Source of the DNA: Carnegiea gigantea
Taxonomy: Eukaryota; Streptophyta; Magnoliopsida; Caryophyllales; Cactaceae
Assembly (NCBI GenBank): GCA_029747015.1
Contig: JAKOGI010001353.1
Span: 1-64,000 of the forward strand
Direction: 5' to 3'
Length of the DNA: 64,000 nucleotides
Shown here: one piece after another, positions 37,808-49,291 of the stretch
Layout of the letters: each line of letters opens with the position of its first letter
Position numbering within the stretch: the stretch's first letter is position 1
Notes under the pieces: model-generated
What the model was told of the DNA's origin: nothing
The model's input: only the letters and a program-made list of their open reading frames with translations
Database searches by the model: none
Made by a program: the position numbers and the translations under genes

Positions 37808-38212
37808 TTAGATGAGAATTTTATTATCTCCTTCAATTTGAATGTGAGTGAAACGTGTTTGGATTGCTTCTTTAATACCATTACGCATTACTGTTGCTTC
37901 TGCTACTAAGATTGACGATCTTCCCAAATTGAATGCTGAAACTTGGATGAACTTTCCTTCCCAGTCACAGATGATGAATCCTCCTGCTGCACCTTGTGAT
38001 GATTTGGATCCATCAAAATTGATTTTGATGAACCCCCGTCGTGGCTTCTTCCAAGTTACCCAATATGTCTTCTTCCGGTTGGTGGTTGAGATCATTGGGT
38101 TTGATAGTTGAATTGAATGTGTGAGGTTATGCCTAATGCGCCATTCAGCTGTAGCTTTTTTGGCTCTGATCAATGTTATTCCTAGGTTGGGCGTTTCATT
38201 ACGAAACATCAT
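37808..38212 (-). pseudogene. LINE-2 RNase H-like domain
   Basis: An open stretch of 134 codons contains GFIKINFDGSKSSQGAAGGF, VAEATVMRNGIKEAI and IEGDNKILI. These are the first Asp (FDGS), the Glu (AEA) and the EGDN motif of plant LINE RNase H. It is better kept than in LINE-1. It ends where the LINE frame would finish. Confidence 0.85.
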
Positions 38213-38371
38213 ATTGTTCCTTGTCTTCCATATACTCTATAGTAGGGCAACTAATCTATCCATTTTAACTGCAGGACCGGCAGCTCTGGCGTCACTAAGC
38301 ATTTGTAATATACCAATTTGTGGATCAAAATGGGGGGTCATGTTAAACCAATTGTGGGAAACTGCTAATCT

Positions 38372-38665
38372 TCAATAATTTTGTGAAACAGCACATCCCA
38401 AAAACAAATGGATCGTATCTTTAGTCGTTGTCTGACAAAAAGGGCAACGAGAATCAATGGGCATGCCTCTTTGAGCCAAGGTTCCTCTTGTAGGCAGCAA
38501 TGCATGACAAATTTGCCAAAGAAAAACTTTTAACTTTGGCATAACATCTAAATTCCAAATCCATTTATACTCCCAAACGGGTGGATTGACTAGGTCTAAC
38601 TCATGTGCGGCCCAAGTCGCTGACTTAGTGAAAAACTGACTATTTTCAGAAAGTCCCCAACACAC
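38372..38665 (-). pseudogene. LINE-2 zf-RVT domain
   Basis: Ninety-seven codons read CWGLSENSQFF at the start, then MPKLKVFLWQICHALLPTRG, LAQRGMPIDSRCPFC and DTIHLFLGC. The Cys/His pattern of the zinc region is intact. A frameshift or stop separates it from RNase H. Confidence 0.85.
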
Positions 38666-38675
38666 AGAGTCAGGA

Positions 38676-39394
38676 ATGGAATTGACAAGGATAGGGGTTG
38701 CAAGGATCTATTATAAGTGGATAGAGTCAACTAGTAAACTAAGCTGTGCCGCGTCCCATTCTTTGGTTGCAGTTATAAACTGTGAGACCTTAAGAGATGT
38801 ATCAATGAGGGAGAGGTCCATGATGTTGAGCATATTGGCTAAGCTGTCATTTGCACACCAGTTATCGAGTCAGAAGTTAATATTAACTCTATTACCCACT
38901 TTCCTCCTTACTCATTTCCTAAATTATTGTCGAATGTTAAGAATACACTTCCAAGTCCAGGAATCATGTTTTTTGGCTTTGAGAGCCAAGAAGTTAGCAT
39001 CAATCTGGTATTTCGCCTGTATTTGTTCCACCCACAAACCATGATCATGGAACAATTTTCAGGTTAATTTATTTAGAAAAGCAATATTAACTGCTTTCAT
39101 TTTTCTAAGTCCAAGACTTCTAGCTTTCTTGAGTTGACAGATTTTATCCTAGGAAATCATGTGCATCCCCTTATTTTCATGAGATTTTTTCCAAAAAAAA
39201 TGTTTACTTATTTTATGTATCTGGAGGCTAGTTTCTTTAGGCAATTAAAAGCATTGCATTGTATGTGCAGGCATTGAATCGATATGAGATTGAATCAGTG
39301 CCACCCTTCCGACCTTAGAGACATGTCTGATCTTCCAAGTTTGTAATTTTGCAACTGTTCTATTTACTAAGTCAGAAAAAGTTTCTGTTTTTGG
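38676..39394 (-). pseudogene. LINE-2 region between RT and zf-RVT
   Basis: Decayed LINE coding sequence joining the RT thumb to zf-RVT. Phrases near 39130-39300 fit the LINE thumb, but no frame stays open. Plus-strand open frames here are shadows. Confidence 0.6.
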
Positions 39395-40351
39395 TCAACC
39401 CTTAAAAACTGGACACCCAAGGTATTTGCCAAGATTGGCTTGATGCGTAATGTTAAAAATAGACGTCACAATTTGCTTGTCATGAAAAGTAGCATTACTG
39501 GAGAATGTTAATGACGATTTATGGAAGTTAATGAGCTGATCCGAGTTACGACGGAAATTACTTAGAACTGAACTTAACTTATGGCAGGATTCAAGATTAG
39601 TTCTGGAAAAAAGTATACTATCATCGGCAATAAGCAAGTATGGGATCTTAGCAGCTCGCGATGAAAGTTTGAACCCAAACCCGCACTTTTTTCGACCCAG
39701 CGCCTTACGGAGGGCTCAGGTTAGAACCTCCATGCATAAGATGAAGAAATAAGGGGATAGGGGGTCCTCTTGTCGAATACCTCTGATAAGGGTAAAGAAT
39801 TCGCATACGTTATCGTTCACAATGACTGAGTATGAAACAGTAGAAATGCATGCCTTAATTAGGTCTACCCACTTGGAATGAAATCCCAAAATGCGTAAAG
39901 TATTAAATAGAAAATCCCATTCAACTCTATCATAGGCCTTTTCCATATCAAGCTTGAGTGCTACACAAGCTTTTTTCCCTTTCATATTTTTAAATTTGTT
40001 CATGATTTCATGCGTAAGTAGAATGTTGCCATGGATGGAACGTTTAGGCACAAAGGCACTATGGGTCGGGTCAATTATCTTTTCCAGAATCGGGCACATC
40101 CGATTAGCAAGAAATTTTTGACATAAGTTTGTAAACAGTATTGCACAGGCTAATGGGTCGCAACTGGGCAGTGGTTGCTGGCTGGCTCACTTTTAGAATT
40201 AGTGCAATAAGCGTATGATTAATCTGTTTGAGTAATTTGCCGTCTTCAAAAAAGGATGTTACAGCCCAACAGACATCATCTTTAATAATATGCCAGTGGT
40301 CGTGGAAAAAAGCCACTCTGAAGCTGACAGGCCCTGGAGCTTTAAACTTGT
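39395..40351 (-). pseudogene. LINE-2 reverse transcriptase, 3' portion
   Basis: From the insertion site onward: KAPGP and FFHDHWHIIKDD (fingers), LIALI.KVS and LRPISLCN, SAFVPKRSIHGNILL, motif A LKLDMEKAYDRVEW, motif B GIRQEDPLSPYFF (the usual Gly of QGDP replaced by Glu), and motif C IADDSILFSR. The catalytic Asp residues survive, unlike LINE-1. Three open segments are joined by frameshifts. The Sirevirus sits exactly before KAPGP. Confidence 0.9.
40347..40351. repeat. Sirevirus target duplication, left copy
   Basis: CTTGT directly before the 5' LTR equals 50559-50563 directly after the 3' LTR. With one copy removed the LINE-2 reading resumes. Confidence 0.95.
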
Positions 40352-40648
40352 TGTTGAAACAACCATGTGTAAGGTTTTGATGATAACAACCCAATTGTAC
40401 CAGTCAATATACTATCATTCTATGCTTGAGTAGTGTGCCAGAATTGTGTGTTGAGACAGGTTGCAAACACCCTGGAGAACAGTTCGAAGATGCGTGGAAC
40501 ATCAAAGCGAATATGTATACATCACATCAAGGAGGTCAAAGGATCACAAGAGTCTTAGAGTTATGGTTGTATTCATCTAGATTCTTGTTAATATGCCAAT
40601 TAGAAGATCTTGACTTAACACTCACCTTGAAGGAATTTCTTGCGCTAA

Positions 40649-40700
40649 CTCAGAACACTGCTCAGAACAGTTTGAGCAATCAGGTCTGCAGTGTTCTGAG
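40649..40700 (+). promoter_or_regulatory. LTR hairpin (13-bp perfect inverted repeat)
   Basis: CTCAGAACACTGC and GCAGTGTTCTGAG are separated by 26 bases. In the 3' LTR (about 49590-49640) the second arm has one change. Palindrome-rich LTRs are a known Sirevirus trait. Confidence 0.75.
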
Positions 40701-40997
40701 GGCAATGTATAAAACTCTTGTCCCAAAGATTTTTCAAGTGTTTTTCTGCTGCCAAAATTCCTAACATATTTAGGATTGATTTTCTGATAATATTTTGTCT
40801 TACAAAGAATCCTTCACTAAATAATATTGTTTTTCTAAAAAGATACTATTAAAAGATTTTATCTTAGCCTTTAAGATATGATTTCCAAAAAAGATAATGT
40901 TGAGAGATTCAATTTTGTTTGGAATACTGATTATTTTTGAGAGTTATTGCTAAAATCCAAAACCTCCCATATATTTACGGCACAAGCATTCGGTGGG

Positions 40998-41004
40998 TAT
41001 ATAA
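40998..41004 (+). promoter_or_regulatory. Sirevirus LTR TATA box
   Basis: TATATAA in the context GGTGGGTATATAATC is the best core-promoter candidate in the LTR. It is kept in the 3' LTR at 49941-49947. Confidence 0.6.
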
Positions 41005-41618
41005 TCTCTTGCCTCTCAACGTTTTCATTCAGGGTTTTTTAAGGCAAACATCGAGTTTTTGTAAGCTAATTCTCTGAGTGAAAAACCTTTAAGGAGTGTA
41101 CTAAATTGAGTCATTCTTTCTGACATAATAGGGTCTATAAGTGTGCCTTACATTCAGCTTGATTAGAAGCATAAAAGTAAGGTGTTCTTTTATTCTTTTC
41201 TGCCATCAGTTACGTCTAAAGTGTGTTCAAGTTCTGGGAGACTTTGGACGTATTGTGTGGCTCATTCTCAGATGGAGAATAGTTACGTGTGTGTAACTAG
41301 AGTCTCGGGGGAGACTAAGTTACGTGTGTGATGTTGTCACGTGTGTTACATAGTGTAACGAACTTGGCCCATGTTAGTGAAAGCGTTTGTTGAAGTCCTA
41401 CTGAGGTAGGTCATGGTTTTTACACCTCCATTGGGCCAGAGGTGGTTTTCCACTTAAAATCTTGTGTCTCCTTTATTTCCACATTCAAAGTTTCGTTTCT
41501 GCCTTACTGCAAACACATCTCCCAACTGGTTTAACGAGTGTTCTGAAACAAAACGAAAAAATTGAAAAACACAGTTCACCCCCCTCTTATGTCCGTGTGT
41601 GCCTTAAAACTTAACAAT

Positions 41619-41630
41619 TGGTATCAGAGC
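41619..41630 (+). promoter_or_regulatory. Sirevirus primer binding site
   Basis: TGGTATCAGAGC lies two bases after the 5' LTR, a perfect match to the initiator-methionine tRNA primer site. Confidence 0.95.
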
Positions 41631-41710
41631 AGGTTCTCATAAATTAGGCTAACACCTAAACAGATCCTGTAAGAATAAGTACACCATAAGGAATCTTAGA
41701 TGGTCAATCT

Positions 41711-43325
41711 GTGACCAGACCTCCATACTTCAATAGACAACACTACAGTTGGTGGAAAAATCGAATGGAGAATTATATCCAAGTTGAGGATTATGAGTTG
41801 TGGGTGCTTATTGTGGATGGTCCTTACATTCTAGTGAAAGTCACAACTGATGAGAAGACTGTTCCTAAGGAGCCGAAGGAATTCGACTCAGATGATTTTA
41901 GAAAGATTGAGAAAAATGCCAAAGTCAAGAAGCTGCTATATGTTGGACTCGGACCTGACGAGTACACTCGCATCTCAGAGTGTAAATCCGCAAAAGAAAT
42001 ATGGAATGCCCTTCAAGTAGCTCACGAAGGAACCAATCAAGTCAAGTAATCCCGGATTGAGCTGCTGGTGAGGAAATATGAGCTACTCGAGCTAAGTGAT
42101 AAAGAAACAATCATGGACATGTATACCCGATTCACCTATATTACTAATGAGTTAAAATAGTTGGAAAAATCATTTACTGCTGAAGAGTTGGTTAGGAAGA
42201 TCCTATGAATTTTATCCCATTCATGGGAATCAAAGGTCACTGCAATCCAAGAAGCAAAAAAGATGAATGAGATTTCCTTGGATGAGCTTATTGGGAACTT
42301 ACAAATATATGAACTAAGGAGAAACTCTCAGATGAAGGGGGAAGTGAAGAAAGATCGTGGGCTTGCACTAAAGGCAAGGAAAAGTGATAGCTCAGATTTT
42401 GATGAAGAAGGAATGGCCATGATTGCACAAAAATTCAAGAAATTTTTCAAAAAGACCGAAAGCATATACAAAAAGGGCAACACCAACAAGGCTAAAAACA
42501 GTGACCGAGATCAGTTCTCAGGATGTTTTAGGTGCGGAAGGCAAGATCATGTAGTGAAGAATTGCCCCTTATTGAAGGAAGAATACGGTTCAGAACAGCT
42601 CCGAACCAGAGGCAGAAAAACTCAGTTGACTAATGCTGAAAAACGGTTCACCAAAGTAATAATGGCAGCTTGGGGAGACACCTCAAAAGAAGAATAAGAC
42701 TCTCAGGATGAAGAAGAAGTAGTGGCTCTCATGGCTCGAAGTGGGTCTGACTCAGACTCTGACGGTGAAAGTCTCAAAAAGGAGGTATGTGATCTTAGCA
42801 AGAAAAAACTTGAAAAATTAATTTTTTCATTGATGGAGGAATGTGAAGCTCTAACTTCTGAAAATTGCATGCTTAAACGTACCGACTCAGATTTAGAAAA
42901 GGATGTTAAGAGACTAGAAAGAAAAAGGCAAAAACTTGAACATATGAATGAGGCTCTCATGTATGAGAAGCTTGAAATTAATGAAAAGGCTCTTACTTTA
43001 AGTAAAGAATTAGACATCCTAAAGGACCTGAGTGACAAGAAAGAGGAAGAATTCAACACTAAAATTAGAGAGCTGGAAAGTGAGTCTTCAAAGCTCAGAC
43101 ATAATCTAGAATCCCAGATGAATGACAACAAACAGCTTCGAGAACAGGTCCAGAGAGCTGAAATTGACTTCATTGAAAATAGGCGCTGGAACAGCTCTTC
43201 AGAAGCTCTGAACTGGCTTAATACTCATCATAACCAAAACAGAAAATGTTTAGGTTTTGTGAATAGATATGTTACTAAGCCAGTAGACAAGAAGTATGCC
43301 AAAAAATATAATTTGTTATCATTAT
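41711..43325 (+). pseudogene. Sirevirus Gag (long form with coiled coil)
   Basis: One frame holds PPYFNRQHYSWWKNRMENYI (start of the UBN2-type Gag), LYVGLGPDEYTRI, and the CCHC knuckle CFRCGRQDHVVKNC (C-X2-C-X4-H-X4-C) at about 42530. An acidic DSDSDGES stretch follows, then roughly 150 residues of charged heptad-like coiled coil. In-frame stops at about 42047, 42158, 42207 and 42695 break it. Gag forms the virus-like particle. A second knuckle after 43306 has lost one Cys (CYHYEKTGHYRYAC). The open frame on the opposite strand at 43173-42703 is a shadow. Confidence 0.9.
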
Positions 43326-43495
43326 GAAAAAACTGGTCATTATCGATATGCTTGCTCCTTGAGAAAAAGGGCCATGGAAAGAAACTTATTGTATGTTAAA
43401 CAAGTATGGATTAGAAAAGATGAGTTAAATTTCATGACAAAGAAAAGAATAGGACCCAAGTGGATCTGAGTTCCCAAGACTAACAACTAACTGTT

Positions 43496-43900
43496 TTGCA
43501 GGTTAAAGTGAGAGGAGGCAACCAATTGTGGTATTTGGATAGTGGTTGCTCGAGGCATATGACTGGAGATAAATCAAGGTTCCTCTCACTTACAGCCTTT
43601 GATGAAGGGAGAGTGGCATTTGGAAACGGCAAATCTGGGACAATTATTGGTGTAGGTAAGATAGATAAATCACTCTCTCACTCAATTGATAATGTGTACT
43701 TAGTTGACGGGTTACAACATAATTTGCTAAGTGTGTCCTAACTGTGTGATAAAGGTAATCATGTTGGGTTTACTTCAAATCAATCTTTGATTACCAATAT
43801 CAAATCTGGAGAGGTTGTGCTGAGGAGGAAGCGACACAACAATATTTATAAAAATGTGTTCTTGAACTTCCCCAAAATCATTTGACTTGCTTGAGTGTTC
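43496..43900 (+). pseudogene. Sirevirus protease region
   Basis: LWYLDSGCSRHMTGD carries the Asp-Ser-Gly catalytic motif of Copia aspartic proteases, followed by VAFGNGKSGTIIGVGKI and LQHNLLSVS. A stop at 43741 ends the open segment. The enzyme would cut the Gag-Pol polyprotein. Confidence 0.9.
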
Positions 43901-44900
43901 TTGATGATGATATTATGCTTTGGCACAAGAGGCCAGGTCATGCTAGTCTTTCTTTGCTAAACAAACTTGTGTCTAAACTTACCTTCCATTAAATACAATG
44001 ATGATAAGGTATGCGATGCTTCTGCTAAAGGAAAGCAAACTAGAATTGCATTCAAGTCAAAGAAGTATGTTAGTACTTCTCAACCCCTTGAGCTATTACA
44101 TGTTGATTCGTGTGGTCCCATGAGGATCACAAGTAGGGGCGGTAAGAAGTATGTGTTTGTTATAATAGATGATTACTCTCGTTTCACTTGGACTTTATTC
44201 CTAGCATCTAAAGATGAATCTTTTGAAGCATTCGTTATATTTCTGAAGAAAACTGAAAAGAGAATATGACACTCATTGATAAGTCTTAGATCTGATCATG
44301 AAAAGGAATTTGAAAGTTCAAACTTTATTGATTATTGTAATGAACAAGGCATTAATCATAATTTTTCAGCCCCAAGAACACCCCAACAGAACGGGGTGGT
44401 AGAGCGAAAAAATTGGACTCTAAAAGACATGGCTAGAACCATGCTTGTTGCTAGTGACCTTCCGAGAAATTTTTGGACAGAAGCATTGAGCACAGCTTGT
44501 TACATTATTAATAGATGCGTGATCAAACTCATTCTCAGTAAGACTCTTTATGAACTTTTCAAGGGGCAAAAACCCAATATTATGCACCTAAGAGTCTCTA
44601 ATTGCAAATGTTATGTGCACAATAATGGAAAGGAGCTCTTGGGAAAGTTTGACCCTAGGAGTGATGAGGCAATTTTCTTAAGATACTCTTCACATAGTAA
44701 AGCTTACAAAGTGTTCAACAAAAGGACTATATGTGTTGAGGAGAGTGTGCATGTATTATTTGATGAAACTAACTCCTTGATTGAGAATAATATACAGGAT
44801 GAAGATTTTGATCTTAGACTTGTAAGAAAAGACAATGATAAGGTGCTTGAAAATGAACCACTTACTGAAGTTAATGGTAAGGAAAGTGGGCAGGAAGTAG
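43901..44900 (+). pseudogene. Sirevirus integrase
   Basis: GAG-pre-integrase residues (WHKRPGHASLSLLNKLVS) precede the core. The three catalytic residues are present: Asp in LLHVDSCGP, Asp in RSDHEKEF (the usual Gly after His is Glu) and Glu in NGVVERKN. A TGA at about 44268 splits the core between the first and second Asp. PRNFWTEALSTACYIINR and FDPRSDEAIFLRY follow. It would insert the cDNA with a 5-bp stagger, which fits CTTGT. Confidence 0.9.
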
Positions 44901-45183
44901 ACCAATCAGGGAGAAGCCTAGCTGACCCTGATATGGACCGAAACCAGCCTACTCAATCCCAGACTTCTCTGACTGATCTGGGAGCAGGCTTCCGACCTGA
45001 TCTCACACCTGCTCCTGTAAACAGCCAAGAGAGAGTGAAAAGCGGATCTATGGATTCTTTCACTTCACGACCCGGGAAACACCAAAGCTCACACCCCCTT
45101 GACCAAATTATTTCTTATATTAATACAGGGTGTAGACAAGATCTAAGCTCAGAAATTTTTGTGCCTTCTATACCTTTTTACCT

Positions 45184-46715
45184 CACATCGAGCCTAAGAA
45201 TGTTCATGAAACTCTTGCAGATTCTAATTGGGTTATACCCATGCAAGAAGAGCTTCATCAGTTTGAAAGGAACACGGTTTGACACCTTGAGCCACAGCCT
45301 AAGGACAGAACAATTATTGGAACCAAGTGGGTGTCCAAAAATAAGTTGGATGAATTGGGAACAGCCACTAGAAACAAGGCCAGGCTGGCGGTCTAAGGTT
45401 ACAATCAAGAAGAAGGGATTGACTATGAAGAAACGTTTGCACCTGTAGCAAGGTTAGAGGCTATTCGAATCTTGGTAGCCTTTGCAGCCCACATGGAGAT
45501 CAAGTTGTACCAAATGGATATCAAGAGTGCCTTCCTCAATGGATATCTTAAAGAAGAGGTATATGTAAAACAACCCCCTAATTTTGAAAGTTATGATTTT
45601 TCTAACCATGTTTTCAAACTTGACAAAGCACTTTATGATCTAAAACAAGCTCCTAGAGCTTGGTATGAACGATTGTCAAGTTTCTTAATGAGAATGATTT
45701 TCAAAGAGGCAAGGTAGATAATACCTTGTTTCTCAAATCTAAGGGGAAACATTTGTTGATTGTCCAAGTATATGTCGATGACATTACATTTGGTGCAACC
45801 AACAATGATTTACGTGATGAATTTTCAAAATTGATGAGGAATGAGTTTGAGATGAGCATGATGGGCGAGCTTAATTTTTTTCCTAGGCTTGCAACTTAAA
45901 CAAACCTCAAACGGAACTATAATCCATCAACAAAAATATATCAAGGAACTACTTAAGCGGTTTGGGATGAAATCAGCTAAGCCCATGGACACTCCTATCT
46001 CTCCTTCCACCAGATTGGTGATCAATGTTAGAAGTCCTTTAGTTAATGAAAAATCATATAGGGGCATGATAGGGTCACTTCTATACCTAACCGCTAGTAC
46101 ACCTGACATTGTTTTCAATGTTGGTTTGTGTGCCCGCTTTTAGTCAAATCCAAAAGAAACACACTTGAAAGCTGTAAAAAGAATTTTTAGATATTTGAAA
46201 AACACCTCTGATTTGGCACTATGATATCGACGTGAATGCAACTTTGACCTCATTGGGTATGCTGATGCTGACTATACTAGATTTCTAATTGACAGAAAAA
46301 GCACCTCAGATATGGCTACTTTTCTTGGACCCTATTTGGTCTCTTGGTTTACAAAGAAACAGCACTCAATTGCCATGTCCACAGTAGAAGCCGAGTATGT
46401 AGTGGCTGCTTCTTGTTGTGCTTAATTGCTATAGATACAGCAACAACTCAAGGACTTTGGTATTGACACGGGATGCATTCCCATATTCTGTGATAACACA
46501 AGTGCAATTAACATTGCCAAGAACCCGTGTCAATATAAAAGGACTAAGCATATTAACATTCGTCATCACTTTTTAAGAGATGCTGTAGAAAAGGGCTTGA
46601 TTTTAATGAATTTTTGTGCCGCTGACAAATAAATTGCTGATATTTTTACCAAGGTACTGAGTAGAGAACAGTTTGAGAGGAATAGACTTGAATTAGGTAT
46701 GATTAAGAGAACGTG
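45184..46715 (+). pseudogene. Sirevirus reverse transcriptase and RNase H
   Basis: The frame changes near 45170. In the new frame come NVHETLADSNWVIPMQEEL, the KARLAV and [18 protein letters not shown] block, [16 protein letters not shown] (motif A), [15 protein letters not shown], and YVDD at 45771-45782. RNase H follows with YRGMIGSLLYLTAS, ADYTRFLIDRKSTS, MSTVEAEYV and FCDNTSAINIAKNP, ending near 46715. TGA at about 45280, TAA at about 45396, a shift near 45715 and further stops at 46141 and after 46425 inactivate it. Confidence 0.9.
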
Positions 46716-47257
46716 AGAGTACTTCATCAACTCCTAATGATTGACTGGTAAGGTTTTGAGACAAAATAAATTGATTCAATGGTTGCATTCCATTTTCTGT
46801 GCTGTTATTAACATATATATGGAATGTGACATGCTGACAGTCGTTGAGGTCTAATGATATTGCCCTTAGTGTCCTGAGACATCGAACTTTTAACAGTAAA
46901 AACAGGCTCTGGGAACAGACCTGACCAGTGTTTGTATCATGTGCTAATCAAGTGGCATTATTAATAGAATGTTGGAAATCGAAATTTCCTTTTTCATTAC
47001 ACTTAACCTATAATTTATACCATACCTAGTGTAATGATGTGCTGCATGCAAAATATTCTCTCTCCAAGAAGGGTCGAAATAAACTCTCCCATAACCTTCC
47101 TTGATTTTCGGGCCACTCATGCACTATTAAATCTCTACACTCTCTCTGTCTCCATAACCCATCCATCCATCTCTCTCTCTCCACCAAGAACCTGATTTTC
47201 CTCTCCTTCCTTAAACCCATTCAAAACCTTAAATCACCTCAAATCCTCAAATCCTCA
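46716..47257 (+). other. Spacer between pol and the extra ORF
   Basis: About 540 bases with no coding motif. A CT-rich run near 47170 is followed by AAATCCTCAATGGC at the start of the next ORF, so this may be leader sequence for it. Confidence 0.5.
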
Positions 47258-48850
47258 ATGGCAAGAACTCGTGGCGGTCAAGCATCCTCCAAGCATAAGA
47301 CTTCTCACCCAAGATCACTATGAGACCAACTAGCAAGAAAAAGGGGTGAAATTGGGATGAGTTCTGAGGGAAAATCACTGGCAGCTTCATCGCCATAAAC
47401 GATCTGGATTGGTTTGGGAAACCCTCCGTCATCTTCTTTTTCGATTACTCCCTCTATTTTTGGGTTCTTCAAGAGATTGGACTTAAGATTAGTAGACTTG
47501 AACCCTGCTATGGTCCCTTTGGTACACCCAATTGCAAGATGAAAGATTGTGGTGTATGAGCCGGTTGTGGCCGAGTCTAGATTAAGGGGGAATGAGGCCT
47601 AATCAGTTGGGAAGTCAAAGGATTATGATGTTGAGCATGTTAATAATGAATTTGTCGTTGAAGATGCTGAGGATAGTGATAAGGATGAATCAATTTTGCG
47701 GATTCAAACGAACTGCTCCAACCAAGTTCCAAAACACCCACCAAAACACTCTTCAAACCAATTCCATCCAGGAAACCTGCCCAAAAATGGGCTGCCCCAA
47801 AACAAGTATCTGAACTGATTGAAGAAGCTAATGCACCCAAGAAGAAGAAAATTAGAAAAATATGACACTTGCTGAGAGATATGAGCATTTCCTTCAGAAA
47901 TCTGTGATTCGGGAGAAGGTAGTTAAGGTGTCATACTTTCAGGAATAGGAGCTAGGGGTGTTCTTAGAGAAGTTGGAAGCTCAAGGATGGTTAGACCTGT
48001 TCACTGATACTAGAAAAGGATGGTCAGTTCTAAACTTGATTGAGTTTTATGCGAACTGTGTTGTCACCAATGAGTGGTGTTAAGCACAGTTAATAATCAT
48101 GACCTATGGTTTGATGCTAAGAAGTTAGGTGAAATGCTTGGGGTACCTTCTGACGGTTTTGATGTGTATGCTCATGAGAACAAGAGTCTGCTTGGTGATG
48201 AGCTGTTGTTGGAATTAACCCGCAAGCTAGCCCCAAAACCCCACCTGACTGAGTCCCGACATGTACGAAAGGGGGAACTGATGTCATTGCATCGATTGTT
48301 ATTTTGGTTTGTCATTAAGAACATCGTTCCCCGAGGTCAGGGATGCAACCTTGCTGATCCCAAGGATATATGCTACACTAATATATTGGATAGAGGTGAG
48401 CAAATTAACTTGCTCGCAATCATGATTAGCTATATTGGGAGAATTGCCAAAACGTCCAAGGATCATAACATGGGGTATAGATTCTTACTAAAGTCAGTGT
48501 TTGAGAAATTTGGGATTCCCTTGCAGAAGATAACAGACTTTCAGGTCAGTGATGAGATTGGCAACAGCACGTTGATTGGGTGTGGTTTCAAAGTGATAAA
48601 AGGTTGCAGTGCAACTTCAGAACAGGAGCTCCAAACACCACTTGGACCTGTTCCCAGTGAAGCCTCCGCATCCAGCGCTCCCACAATTGATACACTGTTG
48701 CAGGACCAAATTACATTGAAGGGGGAGATAGCTGAAGCAAAGCAGGTGCTTACAGAGGAAAAGACTCCCAATGCCAAACGTCACGATAATTTGCTGAGTG
48801 CCCTTCTTGCCCTCACAGCCAAATTCCCTCCTCCACCTTCCTCTATCTGA
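47258..48850 (+). pseudogene. Sirevirus accessory ORF ('putative plant transposon protein' type)
   Basis: The start reads MARTRGGQASSKHK, then a stop at about 47320 and decayed sequence. From 47862 a domain is clear: MTLAERYEHFLQK, LEAQGWLDLFTDTRKG, LIEFYANCVVTNEW, then, after a frameshift near 48070, LGEMLGVPSDGFDVYAHEN, RLLFWFVIKNIVPRGQG, ILDRGEQINLLAIMISYI, FEKFGIPLQKITDFQVSDEIG and GCGFKVIKG. The last 258 codons (48074-48850) are fully open. A Pro/Ser-rich part and a short coiled coil (GEIAEAKQVLTEEK) end it. The domain resembles PF20167, found in many plant retroelements. No signal peptide or membrane segment is evident, so an envelope role is not supported. Confidence 0.75.
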
Positions 48851-49278
48851 ACCTGTTTCTTTCCTTATTTCCAACACTATTTTTCTAACACTTGCTTATG
48901 TATGTGACTACTAATGGTATATGACTGTTCTTAAATGGTTTATGCATGTATGCTATACCTTTACTTGTGCCTATGTTATTTGTTTGTGCGTGACTCAGAT
49001 AGCCAATATCCTTACTGTACCATAGACTTAACTTGTATCGCTGTTATTTTTCCTTATTACTCGTGGTGGTGAGTGCATCCCTACTGAATTTATACAGATG
49101 GTTCCCTTGACCTTTTCAATGATGTCAAAATGGGGAAGATAAGTATGACCATACTTTGATTAGTCTGCCTATTTTAAGCTGATTCTTACTCTTGCTTTCT
49201 CTCGTGTACTATTTTGGCACCAATACTTTTGCTCTTTACTTTGTCGCACTTTAAAGGTCACTTGGTTTGTCATCATCA
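48851..49278 (+). other. Sirevirus 3' untranslated stretch
   Basis: T-rich sequence between the extra ORF and the polypurine tract. No open frame or repeat is seen. Confidence 0.6.
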
Positions 49279-49289
49279 AAAAGGGAGAA
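49279..49289 (+). promoter_or_regulatory. Sirevirus polypurine tract
   Basis: AAAAGGGAGAA, preceded by GTCATCATCA, sits two bases before the 3' LTR. It primes plus-strand DNA. The whole phrase is a signature of Sireviruses. Confidence 0.9.
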
Positions 49290-49291
49290 TT

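Larger units (their letters stand above)
40352..41616 (+). repeat. Sirevirus 5' LTR
   Basis: It begins TGTTGAAACAACC and ends AAAACTTAACA. A TATA box (TATATAA) is at 40998-41004, about 600 bp before the LTR end. A perfect 13-bp inverted repeat lies at 40649-40661 and 40688-40700. Confidence 0.95.

Noticed and set aside
40426..40764. 112-codon frame in the 5' LTR and its 120-codon partner in the 3' LTR
   Set aside because: Paired only because the LTRs are copies of each other. They differ by a frameshift gap and show no motif.
42703..43173. 156-codon Ser/Leu-rich frame opposite the Sirevirus Gag
   Set aside because: It is the antisense shadow of the Gag coiled coil.
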